Assembly (NCBI RefSeq): GCF_002954615.1
Contig: NZ_MSCJ01000003.1
Coordinates: 744,001-808,000, forward strand
Direction: 5' to 3'
Length of the DNA: 64,000 nucleotides
DNA from: Photobacterium angustum
Lineage (GTDB): Bacteria > Pseudomonadota > Gammaproteobacteria > Enterobacterales > Vibrionaceae
Numbering within the stretch: position 1 is the first letter of the stretch; each line of letters starts with the position of its first letter. The notes under the pieces are model-generated. The model was not told where the DNA came from. It worked only from the letters and a program-made list of their open reading frames with translations, and searched no databases. A program made the translations under genes and the position numbers. Of this stretch, positions 35,146 to 44,392 are shown piece by piece.

Positions 35146-36048
35146 ATGAAAATTGGAATTTTATCTCGCAACCGTTCACTTTATTCGACAGCTCGTTTGA
35201 TTGAAGCCGCTGAACAACGTGGTCATGAAATTAAAGTGATCGATGCACTGCGTTGTTATATGAACATTAACTCGCAAAAACCTCAGATTCACTTTAAAGG
35301 TGAAGATTTAGTGGATTTTGACGCGATTATTCCACGTATCGGTGCATCAGTAACATTTTACGGTACTGCTGTTTTGCGTCAGTTTGAAATGATGGGTGTA
35401 TATACCGTTAATGAATCTGTAGCGATCAGCCGCTCACGTGATAAATTACGTTCAATGCAGTTACTATCGCGCAAGTGTATCGGCATGCCTGTGACTGGTT
35501 TTGCAAGTAAGCCTGATGACGTTAAAGATTTACTTGATATGGTTGGCGGTGCGCCAGTCGTTATTAAGCTATTAGAAGGCACACAAGGCATTGGTGTGGT
35601 TCTTGCTGAAACACGTAAAGCCGCTGAAAGTGTTATTGAAGCTTTCATGGGTCTTAAAGCGAATATCATGGTTCAAGAATACATTAAGGAAGCAGGCGGC
35701 GCAGATATCCGTTGTTTCGTTATTGGCGATAAAGTGATTGCAGCAATGAAACGCCAAGGTGCAGAAGGTGAGTTCCGCTCAAACCTACACCGCGGTGGTA
35801 GTGCTGCACTGGTTAAGATCACACCGGAAGAACGTAAAACAGCGGTTGCTGCTGCAAAAATTATGGGATTAGGTGTTGCTGGTGTTGACCTGTTACGTTC
35901 AGAGCGTGGTCCACTTGTTATGGAAGTTAACTCTTCACCTGGCCTTGAAGGTATTGAGAAAGCGACAGGTAAAGATATTGCTGGCATGATTATCGATTAC
36001 ATCGAAAAAAATGCAGTGAAAAAATCTTCACTTCGCAATAAAGGCTAA
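35146..36048 (+). CDS. rimK: Ribosomal protein S6 glutamate ligase, ATP-grasp
   Basis: A 300-residue ATP-grasp ligase that adds glutamates to the C-terminus of ribosomal protein S6. Characteristic segments are [16 protein letters not shown] near residue 64, [20 protein letters not shown] near 131, [20 protein letters not shown] near 184 and the metal-binding [13 protein letters not shown] near 259. It follows the RimB-type gene by five bases and ends at a strong terminator. Confidence 0.95.
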   Translation: MKIGILSRNRSLYSTARLIEAAEQRGHEIKVIDALRCYMNINSQKPQIHFKGEDLVDFDAIIPRIGASVTFYGTAVLRQFEMMGVYTVNESVAISRSRDKLRSMQLLSRKCIGMPVTGFASKPDDVKDLLDMVGGAPVVIKLLEGTQGIGVVLAETRKAAESVIEAFMGLKANIMVQEYIKEAGGADIRCFVIGDKVIAAMKRQGAEGEFRSNLHRGGSAALVKITPEERKTAVAAAKIMGLGVAGVDLLRSERGPLVMEVNSSPGLEGIEKATGKDIAGMIIDYIEKNAVKKSSLRNKG

Positions 36049-36064
36049 TTGAAAAATTAAGCAT

Positions 36065-36094
36065 AAAAAAGGCGCTCATTGAGCGCCTTTTTTG
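36065..36094. terminator. Bidirectional terminator after rimK
   Basis: AAAAAAGGCGCTCA and TGAGCGCCTTTTTT make a 14-base-pair stem; it serves rimK and the converging PLD gene. Confidence 0.92.
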
Positions 36095-36121
36095 TCACTA
36101 TTTTATGGTTATCTAACCGAC

Positions 36122-37651
36122 TTATAACTGTTTCTCTATTGGTAATACACCAGCCGCCCAAGCGCCCATTTTAAGCCAAACGCTGCTGTCTGGCTCTGAG
36201 GTATACTGCTTGCCTGTTGTATCATCATTCCATACGATGTCGCCGTTTTCGTCCAATGAAAGTCGGTAAGCATCTTTAGCTAGCGAGTTATTGATCGTGT
36301 TGTAAACTTCACCTGAGAATTTAGGTGAATCAACAATCACGCCTAACTCTGTATTTAAGTATGCAGAGCGTGGATCAAAGTTAAATGATCCGACGAAGAT
36401 TTTAGATTTATCAAGAATAAAGGTTTTCGCGTGCAAACTTGTACGAGAGCGACTTAGCCATTTGTGTTTTGTTTTATGGCCTGGTTCTACTTTTACTTCG
36501 TATAGCTTAACACCACCTTCTAGCATAATTTTACGGTATTTGGCATACCAGCCATGTACAGCGAAAACGTCATTAGAAGCTAATGAATTGGTTACAATAG
36601 TAATATTTTTTCCGTTCTGTGCCGCTTTGGCAAGCGCTTTAGCACCTTCTTCTGTTGGGACAAAATACGGTGAAACTAAGAAGAAATCATGCTCTGCTTT
36701 CGCAATCATTTCTGACAGCTTATGCAATAATAAATCATCTTTACTATTCGCAACTTTATATGGGGTATCGTAAAGCAGTTCCGCATCCGTCCAGTATAGC
36801 GGTAATGTTTCATTTATTAACTGCTGTACCATCGGGTGGTTTTTCAATGAACTCGCATAGTCTGATGACATGTACTTTAACTGGGCATCTTTCCATTGCG
36901 CCAGTTGTTCTTTTGTTGGCTCATGTGCAGATGAAACTAAAGCTTCAATCGGGGTTGCTGGTTTACTGTTCCAGTATTCATCAAATTGACGTGCGAATTG
37001 CGGTATCACTTTACCTAGCATAATAAGGTCGAAGTCACCGAATTCTACATCACTATTAGCAGAGAAATACTCGTCACCGATATTACGTCCACCGGTAATG
37101 GCAAACACACCATCTGCAATAATGGCTTTATTGTGCATACGGCGATTTAAACGATCAAAGTCAGTTAAGAAACTTAATGGCTTAATAGTACGGTTTGAAA
37201 ATGGGTTAAATAGTCGTACTTCGACATTAGGATGAGCAGAAAGGCTTGCTAATGCTTGATCGTCACGATTTTGCATATCATCAAGTAATAAGCGCACACG
37301 AACACCACGCTCAGCAGCTTGGTATAAATACCATGTCAGCAACCCACTTGTCGCATCATCACGGTAAATATAGTACTGAACATCCAGTGTTTTTTGTGCA
37401 TGTTCAATAATAGCTAAACGTGCAAGTAACGCCGCTTGACCGTCACCAAGAGGGTAGAAGCCTGTTTTATCTGGATGAACGTTGGTATAAGGCAGAGAGC
37501 TTTGGTACAAGCGAGTGTTGAAATTATCAACATTTGAATAGCTTGCTTGCTTTTCTGTTGATAACGGTTGAGCACAACCAACAAGTGTTAGAATACTTGT
37601 TGCGATAATAGTACGAGATAACAGTTTCTTATAATCTTTAATACGAATCAT
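36122..37651 (-). CDS. Phospholipase D/cardiolipin synthase-like lipoprotein (ClsC-type)
   Basis: A 509-residue PLD-superfamily lipoprotein with lipobox TLVGC (Cys near residue 26). Both HKD motifs are intact: HNKAIIADG followed by GGRN near residue 172, and HAKTFILDKS followed by GSFNFDPRS near 405. This arrangement resembles E. coli ClsC (YmdC), which makes cardiolipin from phosphatidylglycerol and phosphatidylethanolamine, but no ymdB-like partner is adjacent. It is related to the PLD gene at 12307-13845, whose second motif is degenerate. Confidence 0.9.
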   Translation of the reverse strand: MIRIKDYKKLLSRTIIATSILTLVGCAQPLSTEKQASYSNVDNFNTRLYQSSLPYTNVHPDKTGFYPLGDGQAALLARLAIIEHAQKTLDVQYYIYRDDATSGLLTWYLYQAAERGVRVRLLLDDMQNRDDQALASLSAHPNVEVRLFNPFSNRTIKPLSFLTDFDRLNRRMHNKAIIADGVFAITGGRNIGDEYFSANSDVEFGDFDLIMLGKVIPQFARQFDEYWNSKPATPIEALVSSAHEPTKEQLAQWKDAQLKYMSSDYASSLKNHPMVQQLINETLPLYWTDAELLYDTPYKVANSKDDLLLHKLSEMIAKAEHDFFLVSPYFVPTEEGAKALAKAAQNGKNITIVTNSLASNDVFAVHGWYAKYRKIMLEGGVKLYEVKVEPGHKTKHKWLSRSRTSLHAKTFILDKSKIFVGSFNFDPRSAYLNTELGVIVDSPKFSGEVYNTINNSLAKDAYRLSLDENGDIVWNDDTTGKQYTSEPDSSVWLKMGAWAAGVLPIEKQL

Positions 37652-37804
37652 GGCTAGGGCATTGAAAATAAATGTGACTGGATTCTACAGAGGAATAATT
37701 GGGTAAGCTGTAATTAAAAATACATTATGTGATCATTTTCTGCTTTTAGAAAAACTAATTTATAAGAAGTGTAACAAAGTAAGAATTAAATGGTGTTATC
37801 GGTA

Positions 37805-37837
37805 AAGAAAAGCCCGAAATAGTTGAGTATTTCGGGC
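37805..37837 (-). terminator. Terminator of the membrane coiled-coil gene
   Basis: AGCCCGAAATA and TATTTCGGGCT with a six-base loop; on the minus strand it is followed by TTTCTTT. Confidence 0.85.
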
Positions 37838-37865
37838 TGATTTCTATAAAAATATATAACGGCAA

Positions 37866-38927
37866 TTAATCAGCGGTTGCTGTAATGCCATGCCACTGAT
37901 AGTGATTGTTTGGCTTTTTACTCACAATACCGTTATCAAGCAACTGTTTGAAAATATCATCAACTTCATCGGTTGAGATATTTAATAACTTACTTACAGC
38001 ACGCTTACTGCAATTCACCTTATTATGACTCAGTGCGTCAATGGCTTGCTCATAAGGCGTTTTAGGTAGTTCAGGTTCAACAACAACTTCTTCCGCTTCA
38101 TGTACTTCAATTTCCGATGTACCAATCGTTGAAGGATCAAAATGCTCAAGCAGTTTAGGCTGTTCAAATTCATTGTAACCCGCCATTTCTAACACTTTGT
38201 TATGGCGGAACTGATGTCGGAAACGATTTTCTTCACCAATTAATCCTACAAAGAATGCTGCGAAGAAATCTAATAATACTGATAGAAATACCACTAAACC
38301 TAACTGCGCAGCTTGAGGAGTGACATGTAACGTTTCTGCAAGACTATCGATCAATCCTAAAACTGAGCCTTGGCTGACGACAGGGATACTATCTCGCTCC
38401 ATGGCAAGCTTTTGTTGTTGCTTACGTAATTCATCATTTTGTTTTTGAATACGTGCAACACCAGAAGCAATACGTTCCATCTGAATGTATTTTTCAGCAG
38501 CGACGTTATTAAGATCAATTTGTTTTTCAATGGCTTCAATTTGCATGTTGAACGCATTGATTTTGCTTTTTTGAACGTTAACTTCACTTTGTGCTTTATT
38601 CGTAGCACTGTTAATACCGCCAATAGAACCACCAATCGAAATTGCGGCAAGAACAGCGTAGAAGGTAAAAGCAGACAGAGTACCAGTATAGTTACGACGT
38701 GCCTTACGTTCCCCAACTTCGTACCATGCGAAGAATTTACCTAGTTCGAAAATAACCGCTAATCCACCAAAGAGAAACTTCATTAGTGGATCATCATCAA
38801 TAGAAAGGAATAATAGCAGCGAGAAGATGATAGAGGCGAGAATAGCTGCACCTGTGAAACTATAAACTGTCCACATCGCAAAAAAACCTTTCGGGTAGCG
38901 GATGTGACTTTTCTGATCGTAAAGCAT
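37866..38927 (-). CDS. Membrane coiled-coil protein with C-terminal winged-helix-like domain
   Basis: A 353-residue protein of unknown family. It has three membrane helices near residues 15-40, 50-68 and 80-103, then a coiled coil at about 110-170 (heptads in SEVNVQKSKINAFNMQIEAIEKQI), and a fourth helix near 205-230. An acidic linker (EVHEAEEVVVEPELP) is followed by a C-terminal domain near 290-345 (AVSKLLNISTDEVDDIFKQLLDNGIVSKK) that looks like a winged-helix DNA-binding fold. The layout suggests a membrane protein whose tail could touch DNA or another protein. Similar multi-helix coiled-coil proteins occur in mobile elements, but no mobility genes are nearby. Confidence 0.6.
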   Translation of the reverse strand: MLYDQKSHIRYPKGFFAMWTVYSFTGAAILASIIFSLLLFLSIDDDPLMKFLFGGLAVIFELGKFFAWYEVGERKARRNYTGTLSAFTFYAVLAAISIGGSIGGINSATNKAQSEVNVQKSKINAFNMQIEAIEKQIDLNNVAAEKYIQMERIASGVARIQKQNDELRKQQQKLAMERDSIPVVSQGSVLGLIDSLAETLHVTPQAAQLGLVVFLSVLLDFFAAFFVGLIGEENRFRHQFRHNKVLEMAGYNEFEQPKLLEHFDPSTIGTSEIEVHEAEEVVVEPELPKTPYEQAIDALSHNKVNCSKRAVSKLLNISTDEVDDIFKQLLDNGIVSKKPNNHYQWHGITATAD

Positions 38928-39286
38928 AAATTAAGTCTGAGTAATGAGCGTTTGCTCGCTTGTCGTTATTAACGCCAAGCAAAAAAAGGGTCTATAGGAT
39001 ACCTTAAAATTGTTCCCATCCCTTATAAAACCTAGCGTGTTGTGTTTTTTCGATGAAAATTTACACACCGCTTTCATTGCTGTTTAAAATGCCACCACTC
39101 GGTGATTACAAACTAAACATAATCGAAGGTTAAATAAGATTGTTGTGTTGAAGGAGGGAATATCTACCATGATGTGTGGTGGTCATTTATTGCTAAAACT
39201 GTGAGTCTTTATCAATCTTTTATGTAAACTAATTAATACGAAATGAGATAAATTGTCATTATACTGACAAAAATATCTAGCATTAT
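38928..39286. other. Intergenic region with a possible mini-ORF
   Basis: About 360 bases between divergent genes. It must hold two promoters, and contains the mini-ORF listed at 39169-39204. No other structure recognised. Confidence 0.4.
39169..39204 (+). CDS. Possible 11-residue peptide with strong ribosome site
   Basis: AAGGAGGG lies ten bases before ATGATG, followed by a frame of 11 residues (MMCGGHLLLKL). The leucine codons are TTA, TTG, CTA and CTG. It could be a leader peptide for the next gene, about 80-120 bases downstream, or a chance match. Nothing else supports translation. Confidence 0.2.
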   Translation: MMCGGHLLLKL

Positions 39287-39325
39287 TTGAATAATACGAA
39301 TAATAGAGTAACCACAGGTAGTTTT

Positions 39326-39772
39326 GTGAAATATCAACCTCAATCGAATGTGATGGGAAGTATCGATCAACAGGTTAGGGATAACACAACACCGATTTAT
39401 TACACTGAAAGAGAACGCGTTATGTATGAGCGCTTAGGGCAGTCCTACGCGTGGTACAAAATTATGGACGATGAGTTATCGCTCATAGAGCAAAAGTGTC
39501 TAAGTGCTTTTTATGATACTTGGCCGCAATTGGAAAAGTTTGGTTTTCAAAGTTATAAAGAAATTGTTAGTAATAAAGTACATGTGATGTTTGAAATTCA
39601 ACGTATTAAGACCAAATACCCAGCGTCAGAACAACAACAAACCTTTTTAAATAACTTATTGATAAAAAGAGATTTATTGTATCCTGAATGGTTAAGAGCC
39701 AAAAAGTCTTTAGAGTATATAGAATCTGAAAAAGCCTATTTACGTGCAGTTAAAGATATCGCTCACAATTAA
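39326..39772 (+). CDS. Hypothetical helical protein
   Basis: About 148 residues if started at the GTG preceded by AGG seven bases upstream; a TTG at 39287 would add 13 residues but has no ribosome site. The protein is soluble, helical and aromatic-rich (YYTERERVMYERLGQSYAWYK). No family recognised. The next small gene follows after 57 bases on the same strand, so both may be co-transcribed. Confidence 0.5.
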   Translation: MKYQPQSNVMGSIDQQVRDNTTPIYYTERERVMYERLGQSYAWYKIMDDELSLIEQKCLSAFYDTWPQLEKFGFQSYKEIVSNKVHVMFEIQRIKTKYPASEQQQTFLNNLLIKRDLLYPEWLRAKKSLEYIESEKAYLRAVKDIAHN

Positions 39773-39829
39773 TTATGTAAAAAGCTGACCTATACTTATT
39801 GTTAATTTAACGGTTAAGGAGGGTCAGTG

Positions 39830-40081
39830 ATGTTCTTTACCAGTGAACATAAAATGACAAATGAAGAGCAATTTTTCATTAAGTCGCAGTATATGGGTCG
39901 TGATTTACCATCTAATTTACAATTACATCTTGCTTTAGTTTATGTTGATAATCAAACGTTTCAATGTGTTTGGGAAGCGGAATCCCTAGAGATGGTTGAG
40001 CATTATGTCGATGCTCAATTAGCAGATTGTTGTCAGAGCCACTATTTTGAAGTTGATCCATTCTCAGCTATTGGTGCTTAA
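39830..40081 (+). CDS. Small hypothetical protein
   Basis: An 83-residue protein with an excellent AAGGAGGG six bases before the ATG. The sequence has a pattern (QLHLALVYVDNQTFQCVWEAESLEMVEHYVD) like small ferredoxin-fold (DUF4242-type) proteins, but this is weak. No motif, signal peptide or membrane segment. Confidence 0.55.
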   Translation: MFFTSEHKMTNEEQFFIKSQYMGRDLPSNLQLHLALVYVDNQTFQCVWEAESLEMVEHYVDAQLADCCQSHYFEVDPFSAIGA

Positions 40082-40296
40082 AAATTTGTTATTAATATAA
40101 TTAATATGTTGTTCTGATGTGATGTATTAAAATATTACGTCTTATTAATGTTAATGCTTGTATTGCGTTATTCCTTTGTGTGATGAATATCGAATTATCA
40201 TTTATATGAAGGGTGATTCTCTGCGCAAAAATGATTTCTATTAATAACTACTCTCAATTTATAAATATTTTGTAATAAATATCGAGAGAAGTAGTA

Positions 40297-41364
40297 ATGA
40301 AAAAGAATTTAGTTTGCTTAGGTATCTTGGTTGCTGGTTTAAGTTTTCAATCATCCTCTTTTGCTCAAGGTACTGAACTGCCTAATATTAAGATATTAGC
40401 AACGGGTGGAACAATAGCTGGTGCAGGGCAATCAGCAACAGGCAGTGCGTATACGTCAGGACAAGTCGGTATTGATGCCCTTATTAATGCTGTACCGGAA
40501 ATGACAAAAATTGCCGATATCAGTGGTGAGCAAGTTGCGAATATTGGTTCGCAAGACATGAATGATCAGGTATGGCTGACGTTAGCTAAACGTGTCAATG
40601 AACTCTTAGCGAAAGAGGATGTTGACGGTATTGTTATTACACATGGTACTGACACCATGGAAGAGACAGCATACTTCTTAAACTTAACCGTGAAGAGTGA
40701 TAAGCCTGTTGTTTTAGTGGGTGCAATGCGCCCATCAACCGCGATGAGTGCAGATGGACCTGTTAACTTATACAACGCTGTGATCACCGCTGCTGACACT
40801 GATTCAAAAGGCCGCGGTGTGTTAATGGCGATGAATGATGTGATTTTGGATGCACGTGATGTCACTAAGACCAGTACAACAGCTGTCGATACATTTAAAT
40901 CACCTAATTTTGGCGAGTTAGGTTATATCCATAATGGCGATGCGGTGTATCAACGCAGTCCAGAGCGTCATAATACGAAAGATTCTAAGTTTGATATATC
41001 GAAAGTGAAAGCCTTACCTAAAGTCGGGATCGTTTATAACTATTCCAACGCCTCTGACTTACCTGTTAAAGCGCTAATTGATGCAAAATTTGATGGTATT
41101 GTGAGTGCTGGTGTTGGTAATGGTAATATTTATAAAAGTATTTTCGAACAACTCGCTAAAGCAAGCAAAGACGGGATCATGGTCGTTCGGAGTTCTCGTG
41201 TACCTACTGGCGCGACAACACTTGCGGCAGAAATCGATGACAGTAAATATGGTTTTGTTGCATCTGGAACTCTAAATCCCCAAAAAGCCCGTATTTTATT
41301 AATGCTGTCATTAACGCAAACAAATGATTATCGTGATGTACAAAAGATGTTTCAGTATTACTAG
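40297..41364 (+). CDS. ansB: Type II (periplasmic) L-asparaginase
   Basis: A 355-residue protein with signal peptide (MKKNLVCLGILVAGLSFQ, cleaved near SFA-Q) that hydrolyses asparagine to aspartate and ammonia. The first active-site threonine lies in ILATGGTIAG near residue 33, and the second in ITHGTDTMEETA near 110. The length and signal peptide point to the high-affinity periplasmic type. ansB is controlled by FNR and CRP in E. coli; I did not find a clear site for either upstream. Confidence 0.95.
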   Translation: MKKNLVCLGILVAGLSFQSSSFAQGTELPNIKILATGGTIAGAGQSATGSAYTSGQVGIDALINAVPEMTKIADISGEQVANIGSQDMNDQVWLTLAKRVNELLAKEDVDGIVITHGTDTMEETAYFLNLTVKSDKPVVLVGAMRPSTAMSADGPVNLYNAVITAADTDSKGRGVLMAMNDVILDARDVTKTSTTAVDTFKSPNFGELGYIHNGDAVYQRSPERHNTKDSKFDISKVKALPKVGIVYNYSNASDLPVKALIDAKFDGIVSAGVGNGNIYKSIFEQLAKASKDGIMVVRSSRVPTGATTLAAEIDDSKYGFVASGTLNPQKARILLMLSLTQTNDYRDVQKMFQYY

Positions 41365-41411
41365 ATTATATTTCTTGGCTTGAGTTTCGTGTTTACGTCG
41401 TTTTGTATAGT

Positions 41412-41437
41412 AAAAAGCCAGTCTTCCTGACTGGCTT
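41412..41437 (-). terminator. Terminator of the DsbA-family lipoprotein gene
   Basis: AAGCCAGTC and GACTGGCTT pair around five bases; on the minus strand TTTTTA follows. Confidence 0.8.
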
Positions 41438-41462
41438 GATACTCGCTTAATAACGTACTGAA

Positions 41463-42242
41463 TTATTTAGCGTTGCTCTTTACTTCCGCAATGGCGTCTT
41501 TTAGCCCTTGAGGATCGTAACCATTGATAATATGAACATTGTCTGTGGTTACATTATCTGTTGGCATAACAATTAATGCAGGCGTACCCTGAAAACCTAA
41601 TTGACTAAATAGTTGGAAGTTCTGCTCAAAACTATTGTTCGCATCAAACTTACTGATATCAATGCCCAACTTAGTTGCAATATCATTAATATCTTGTTTG
41701 GTTAATTTGCCTTCATCTTTACCTGAAGCAAATACGGCATCATGGTATTTACCGTAAAGGTCACTGCCTTTATGGGCAAAAATCCAGTTACCCATATCTG
41801 CTGCATATTTTGATGCTTCCCAACGTGACGCAAAGATTGGCGTTTCTTTGAAAATGAATTTCACATCAGGGTTTTCAGCTTCAAGTTTCTTCACGATAGG
41901 TGAAATTTTTGAGCAGAACATGCATTGGTAATCAAAAAACTCAATAACATTTACTTTGGCATCTTTAGGGCCAACATATGGTGTTTTAGCATCTTTAATG
42001 AGTTGGTCTGCATAAGTAACAACAGTCTGTTTCGCTGATTGTACCTGCTTTTCCATCTGTTGCTTTTGCAGTGTTTCTGATGCTTTTACTAAAACTTCAG
42101 GATGCTCAATAATATATTGGCTGGCAATCTTTTCAATTTGCGCTTTTTGCTCAGGGCTAAAGTCTTTATTATTTACTGCTGTTGTTTCATTACAGCCAGC
42201 TAATAGTGCTGTCACCATAAGTGGTAGAATTAGTTTTTTCAT
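41463..42242 (-). CDS. DsbA-family thioredoxin-fold lipoprotein (ScsC/Com1-like)
   Basis: A 259-residue lipoprotein with lipobox LLAGC (Cys near 16). An N-terminal helical segment like the oligomerisation arm of ScsC precedes a DsbA-type domain with FFDYQCMFCSKI (CMFC) near residue 105 and the cis-proline GFQGTPALIV near 217. Such proteins form or shuffle periplasmic disulfides. It could be the partner of ScsB about 10 kb away. GAGATAAA precedes the ATG. It is monocistronic. Confidence 0.87.
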   Translation of the reverse strand: MKKLILPLMVTALLAGCNETTAVNNKDFSPEQKAQIEKIASQYIIEHPEVLVKASETLQKQQMEKQVQSAKQTVVTYADQLIKDAKTPYVGPKDAKVNVIEFFDYQCMFCSKISPIVKKLEAENPDVKFIFKETPIFASRWEASKYAADMGNWIFAHKGSDLYGKYHDAVFASGKDEGKLTKQDINDIATKLGIDISKFDANNSFEQNFQLFSQLGFQGTPALIVMPTDNVTTDNVHIINGYDPQGLKDAIAEVKSNAK

Positions 42243-42496
42243 TTTATCTCTATACGTTAGAAAGCGTATTTATTACCAACAATTAAATGATATAGAGTAT
42301 GAATGTAACCTGAATCAAATTATTAAATGGTTATTTTTAAATAAAAGATTCAATAGTTGAAAGTTCTAGTTAATTAAATCACATAAAAGGTAGATCTTAT
42401 TTTTCATTTTTCGAAAAATATCGTTGTGATATGTTGCGCATAATTATGAATGCTTTTGTTGTAAATTATTCATAACTAATGAACAGAGATCTTATT

Positions 42497-43216
42497 ATGA
42501 ATAAAAAATTTACATTATTAGCCGTTAGCTCATTATTTGCTTTATCGACAATTTCTACAGCGGCTTTTGCGGATCCTAAAGTACCGGCGACTGATCCTGG
42601 TTATAGTACGATCCAAATAATGGAAATGGGGCAACCAAAAGATGTCCATTGGATCTCAGTTAAGCAAATTGCTGAAAAATTAAAAGGTAAGCCACCAATG
42701 GCTGTCGGCTTTGACATTGATGACACGGTATTATTCAGTACACCGGGTTTCTATCGTGGTAAGCAGGAGTTTTCTCCAAATAGTTTTTCATACCTACATG
42801 AGCAGAAGTTCTGGGATAAAATGAACTGTGAGTGGGAAAAATTCAGTCTACCGAAACAAATAGGTAAAGAGTTGATTGCTATGCACCAAAAACGTGGCGA
42901 TCAAATTTACTTTATTACAGGCCGCACAGCGTCAAAATGTGAAATTACCACGCAATATTTAAAAGATGTGTTTGGTATTAAAAATATGCATAAGGTGATA
43001 TTTGCTGGTTCAAGTAAAACAGAATTTACTAAAACACCGTACATAAAAGAAAATAATATTAAGTTATATTATGGTGATTCTGACGGTGATATTATTTCAG
43101 CTCGCAAAGCTGGAGCTGAAGGTATTCGTATTATGCGAGCTGCCAACTCAAGTAACCGACCAATTGCTAAAAATGGCGTGTTCGGTGAAGAAGTCGTGAC
43201 TAATTCACAGTACTAG
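42497..43216 (+). CDS. aphA: Class B acid phosphatase AphA
   Basis: A 239-residue periplasmic HAD-fold phosphatase with signal peptide ending TAAFA. The DDDD signature is visible as VGFDIDDTVLFSTP near residue 72 and YYGDSDGDI near 192. It dephosphorylates nucleotides and other organic phosphate esters. The ATG at 42497 is preferred to one six codons earlier, because it gives a standard MNKKF signal peptide. Note that this is the phosphatase AphA, not the quorum regulator of the same name in vibrios. Confidence 0.95.
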   Translation: MNKKFTLLAVSSLFALSTISTAAFADPKVPATDPGYSTIQIMEMGQPKDVHWISVKQIAEKLKGKPPMAVGFDIDDTVLFSTPGFYRGKQEFSPNSFSYLHEQKFWDKMNCEWEKFSLPKQIGKELIAMHQKRGDQIYFITGRTASKCEITTQYLKDVFGIKNMHKVIFAGSSKTEFTKTPYIKENNIKLYYGDSDGDIISARKAGAEGIRIMRAANSSNRPIAKNGVFGEEVVTNSQY

Positions 43217-43231
43217 TCATTAATGAATAAT

Positions 43232-43260
43232 AAAAAAGCGACCGTTATGGTCGCTTTTTT
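43232..43260. terminator. Bidirectional terminator after aphA
   Basis: AAAAAAGCGACC and GGTCGCTTTTTT make a 12-base-pair stem with a five-base loop; it also overlaps the stop of the converging membrane gene. Confidence 0.9.
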
Positions 43261-43591
43261 ATATATGTTTATTTCGTTGTGCCCAACAACCAATAAAAAT
43301 AAATAAGATACTTATAATACAAACTGACAAATAATTAGGAACATTTAACAGCTCACGATATACCCAAGGTGATAAATTGATAATTAAAAAGCCATAACCA
43401 AAGGCATTTACAAAAATAAATACAATAGTTCTAATAATAAAATTATAATGGGACAAGTGCCTACGTAAAAACCGATTAAAATCCCCACCGAAAACAACCA
43501 ATGAACAAGCGACAATCGCGGTTGAAATATCATCCAACCAAGGATGAATATCGTGTCCTAAATCAGATAAAAGACGAATAATTAGATCCAT
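43259..43591 (-). CDS. DUF3392 family inner-membrane protein
   Basis: A 110-residue protein with three predicted helices. HPWLDDISTAIVACSLVVFGGDFNRFLRR near residue 16 and FVNAFGYGFLI near 60 fit DUF3392, a small membrane family common in marine gammaproteobacteria. Function unknown. Confidence 0.75.
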   Translation of the reverse strand: MDLIIRLLSDLGHDIHPWLDDISTAIVACSLVVFGGDFNRFLRRHLSHYNFIIRTIVFIFVNAFGYGFLIINLSPWVYRELLNVPNYLSVCIISILFIFIGCWAQRNKHI

Positions 43592-43848
43592 GTAAGTATA
43601 CTGTTTCTGCTAAATAATGACCATTGAGAGTAATTATGTTGATGGTAAAAAACTAGTGTAGCAGTACAAACTTGCAAAGAAGATCACGGCATATAGAGAT
43701 ATACTTAACTAGCCTTTACTGAGAGTATTTCGAGCCTTGTTGTGGCTTTGAGTATAAAGAAGGCATAACGAGTTATTTCCATATTGCCATATAACGATTC
43801 AACGCTCTCTATGGTAAAATTGAATTAAGAAATGCAGAGAGTAAAGAC

Positions 43849-44262
43849 ATGTTAGTTATTTCAAATTCAGTCCAACTTGCCGATTGGGAAATAGAGCTTA
43901 CCGCTATTCGAGCTCAGGGGGCTGGTGGTCAGAACGTCAACAAAGTGTCGAGCGCAATCCATTTGCGGTTTGACATCAATCGTTCATCATTACCTGGCTT
44001 TTACAAAGAACGTCTTTTAAAACTATCAGATAGTCGTATCACAAAAGATGGTGTCATTGTTATTAAAAGTCAACAACATCGCACTCAAGAGATGAATCGT
44101 GATGAAGCGTTAGCACGACTAAAAACGCTTATTCAAAGCGTTATGACAACGCAGAAAGCACGTAAAGCGACACGTCCGACTAAAAACTCACAGGTACGTC
44201 GTGTCGATAAGAAAACTCAACGAGGGAAAACTAAAAACCTCAGAGGTAAAGTGAATTTTTAA
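43849..44262 (+). CDS. arfB: Alternative ribosome-rescue factor ArfB (peptidyl-tRNA hydrolase)
   Basis: A 137-residue protein with the release-factor GGQ motif (GAGGQNVNKV near residue 25) and a basic C-terminal tail (KATRPTKNSQVRRVDKKTQRGKTK) that enters the empty mRNA channel. It releases peptides from ribosomes stalled without a stop codon. Length and both parts match E. coli YaeJ/ArfB. Confidence 0.96.
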   Translation: MLVISNSVQLADWEIELTAIRAQGAGGQNVNKVSSAIHLRFDINRSSLPGFYKERLLKLSDSRITKDGVIVIKSQQHRTQEMNRDEALARLKTLIQSVMTTQKARKATRPTKNSQVRRVDKKTQRGKTKNLRGKVNF

Positions 44263-44392
44263 CCAATATTAATGTGACCTTTACGGCATAAGTTGCTGTA
44301 AAGAAGTGACATTATGATACGTAACCGAATATCTTTGCTATCAATAGCTGTGTAAATTCTTTATTGCATTTATTTATTATTGGGTGGCAGGG

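Noticed and set aside
35673..35987. A 104-codon minus-strand frame inside rimK
   Set aside because: Antisense shadow of the conserved rimK gene.
42497..43216. The quorum-sensing regulator AphA of vibrios
   Set aside because: The protein has the DDDD signature and signal peptide of the class B acid phosphatase, which merely shares the name.
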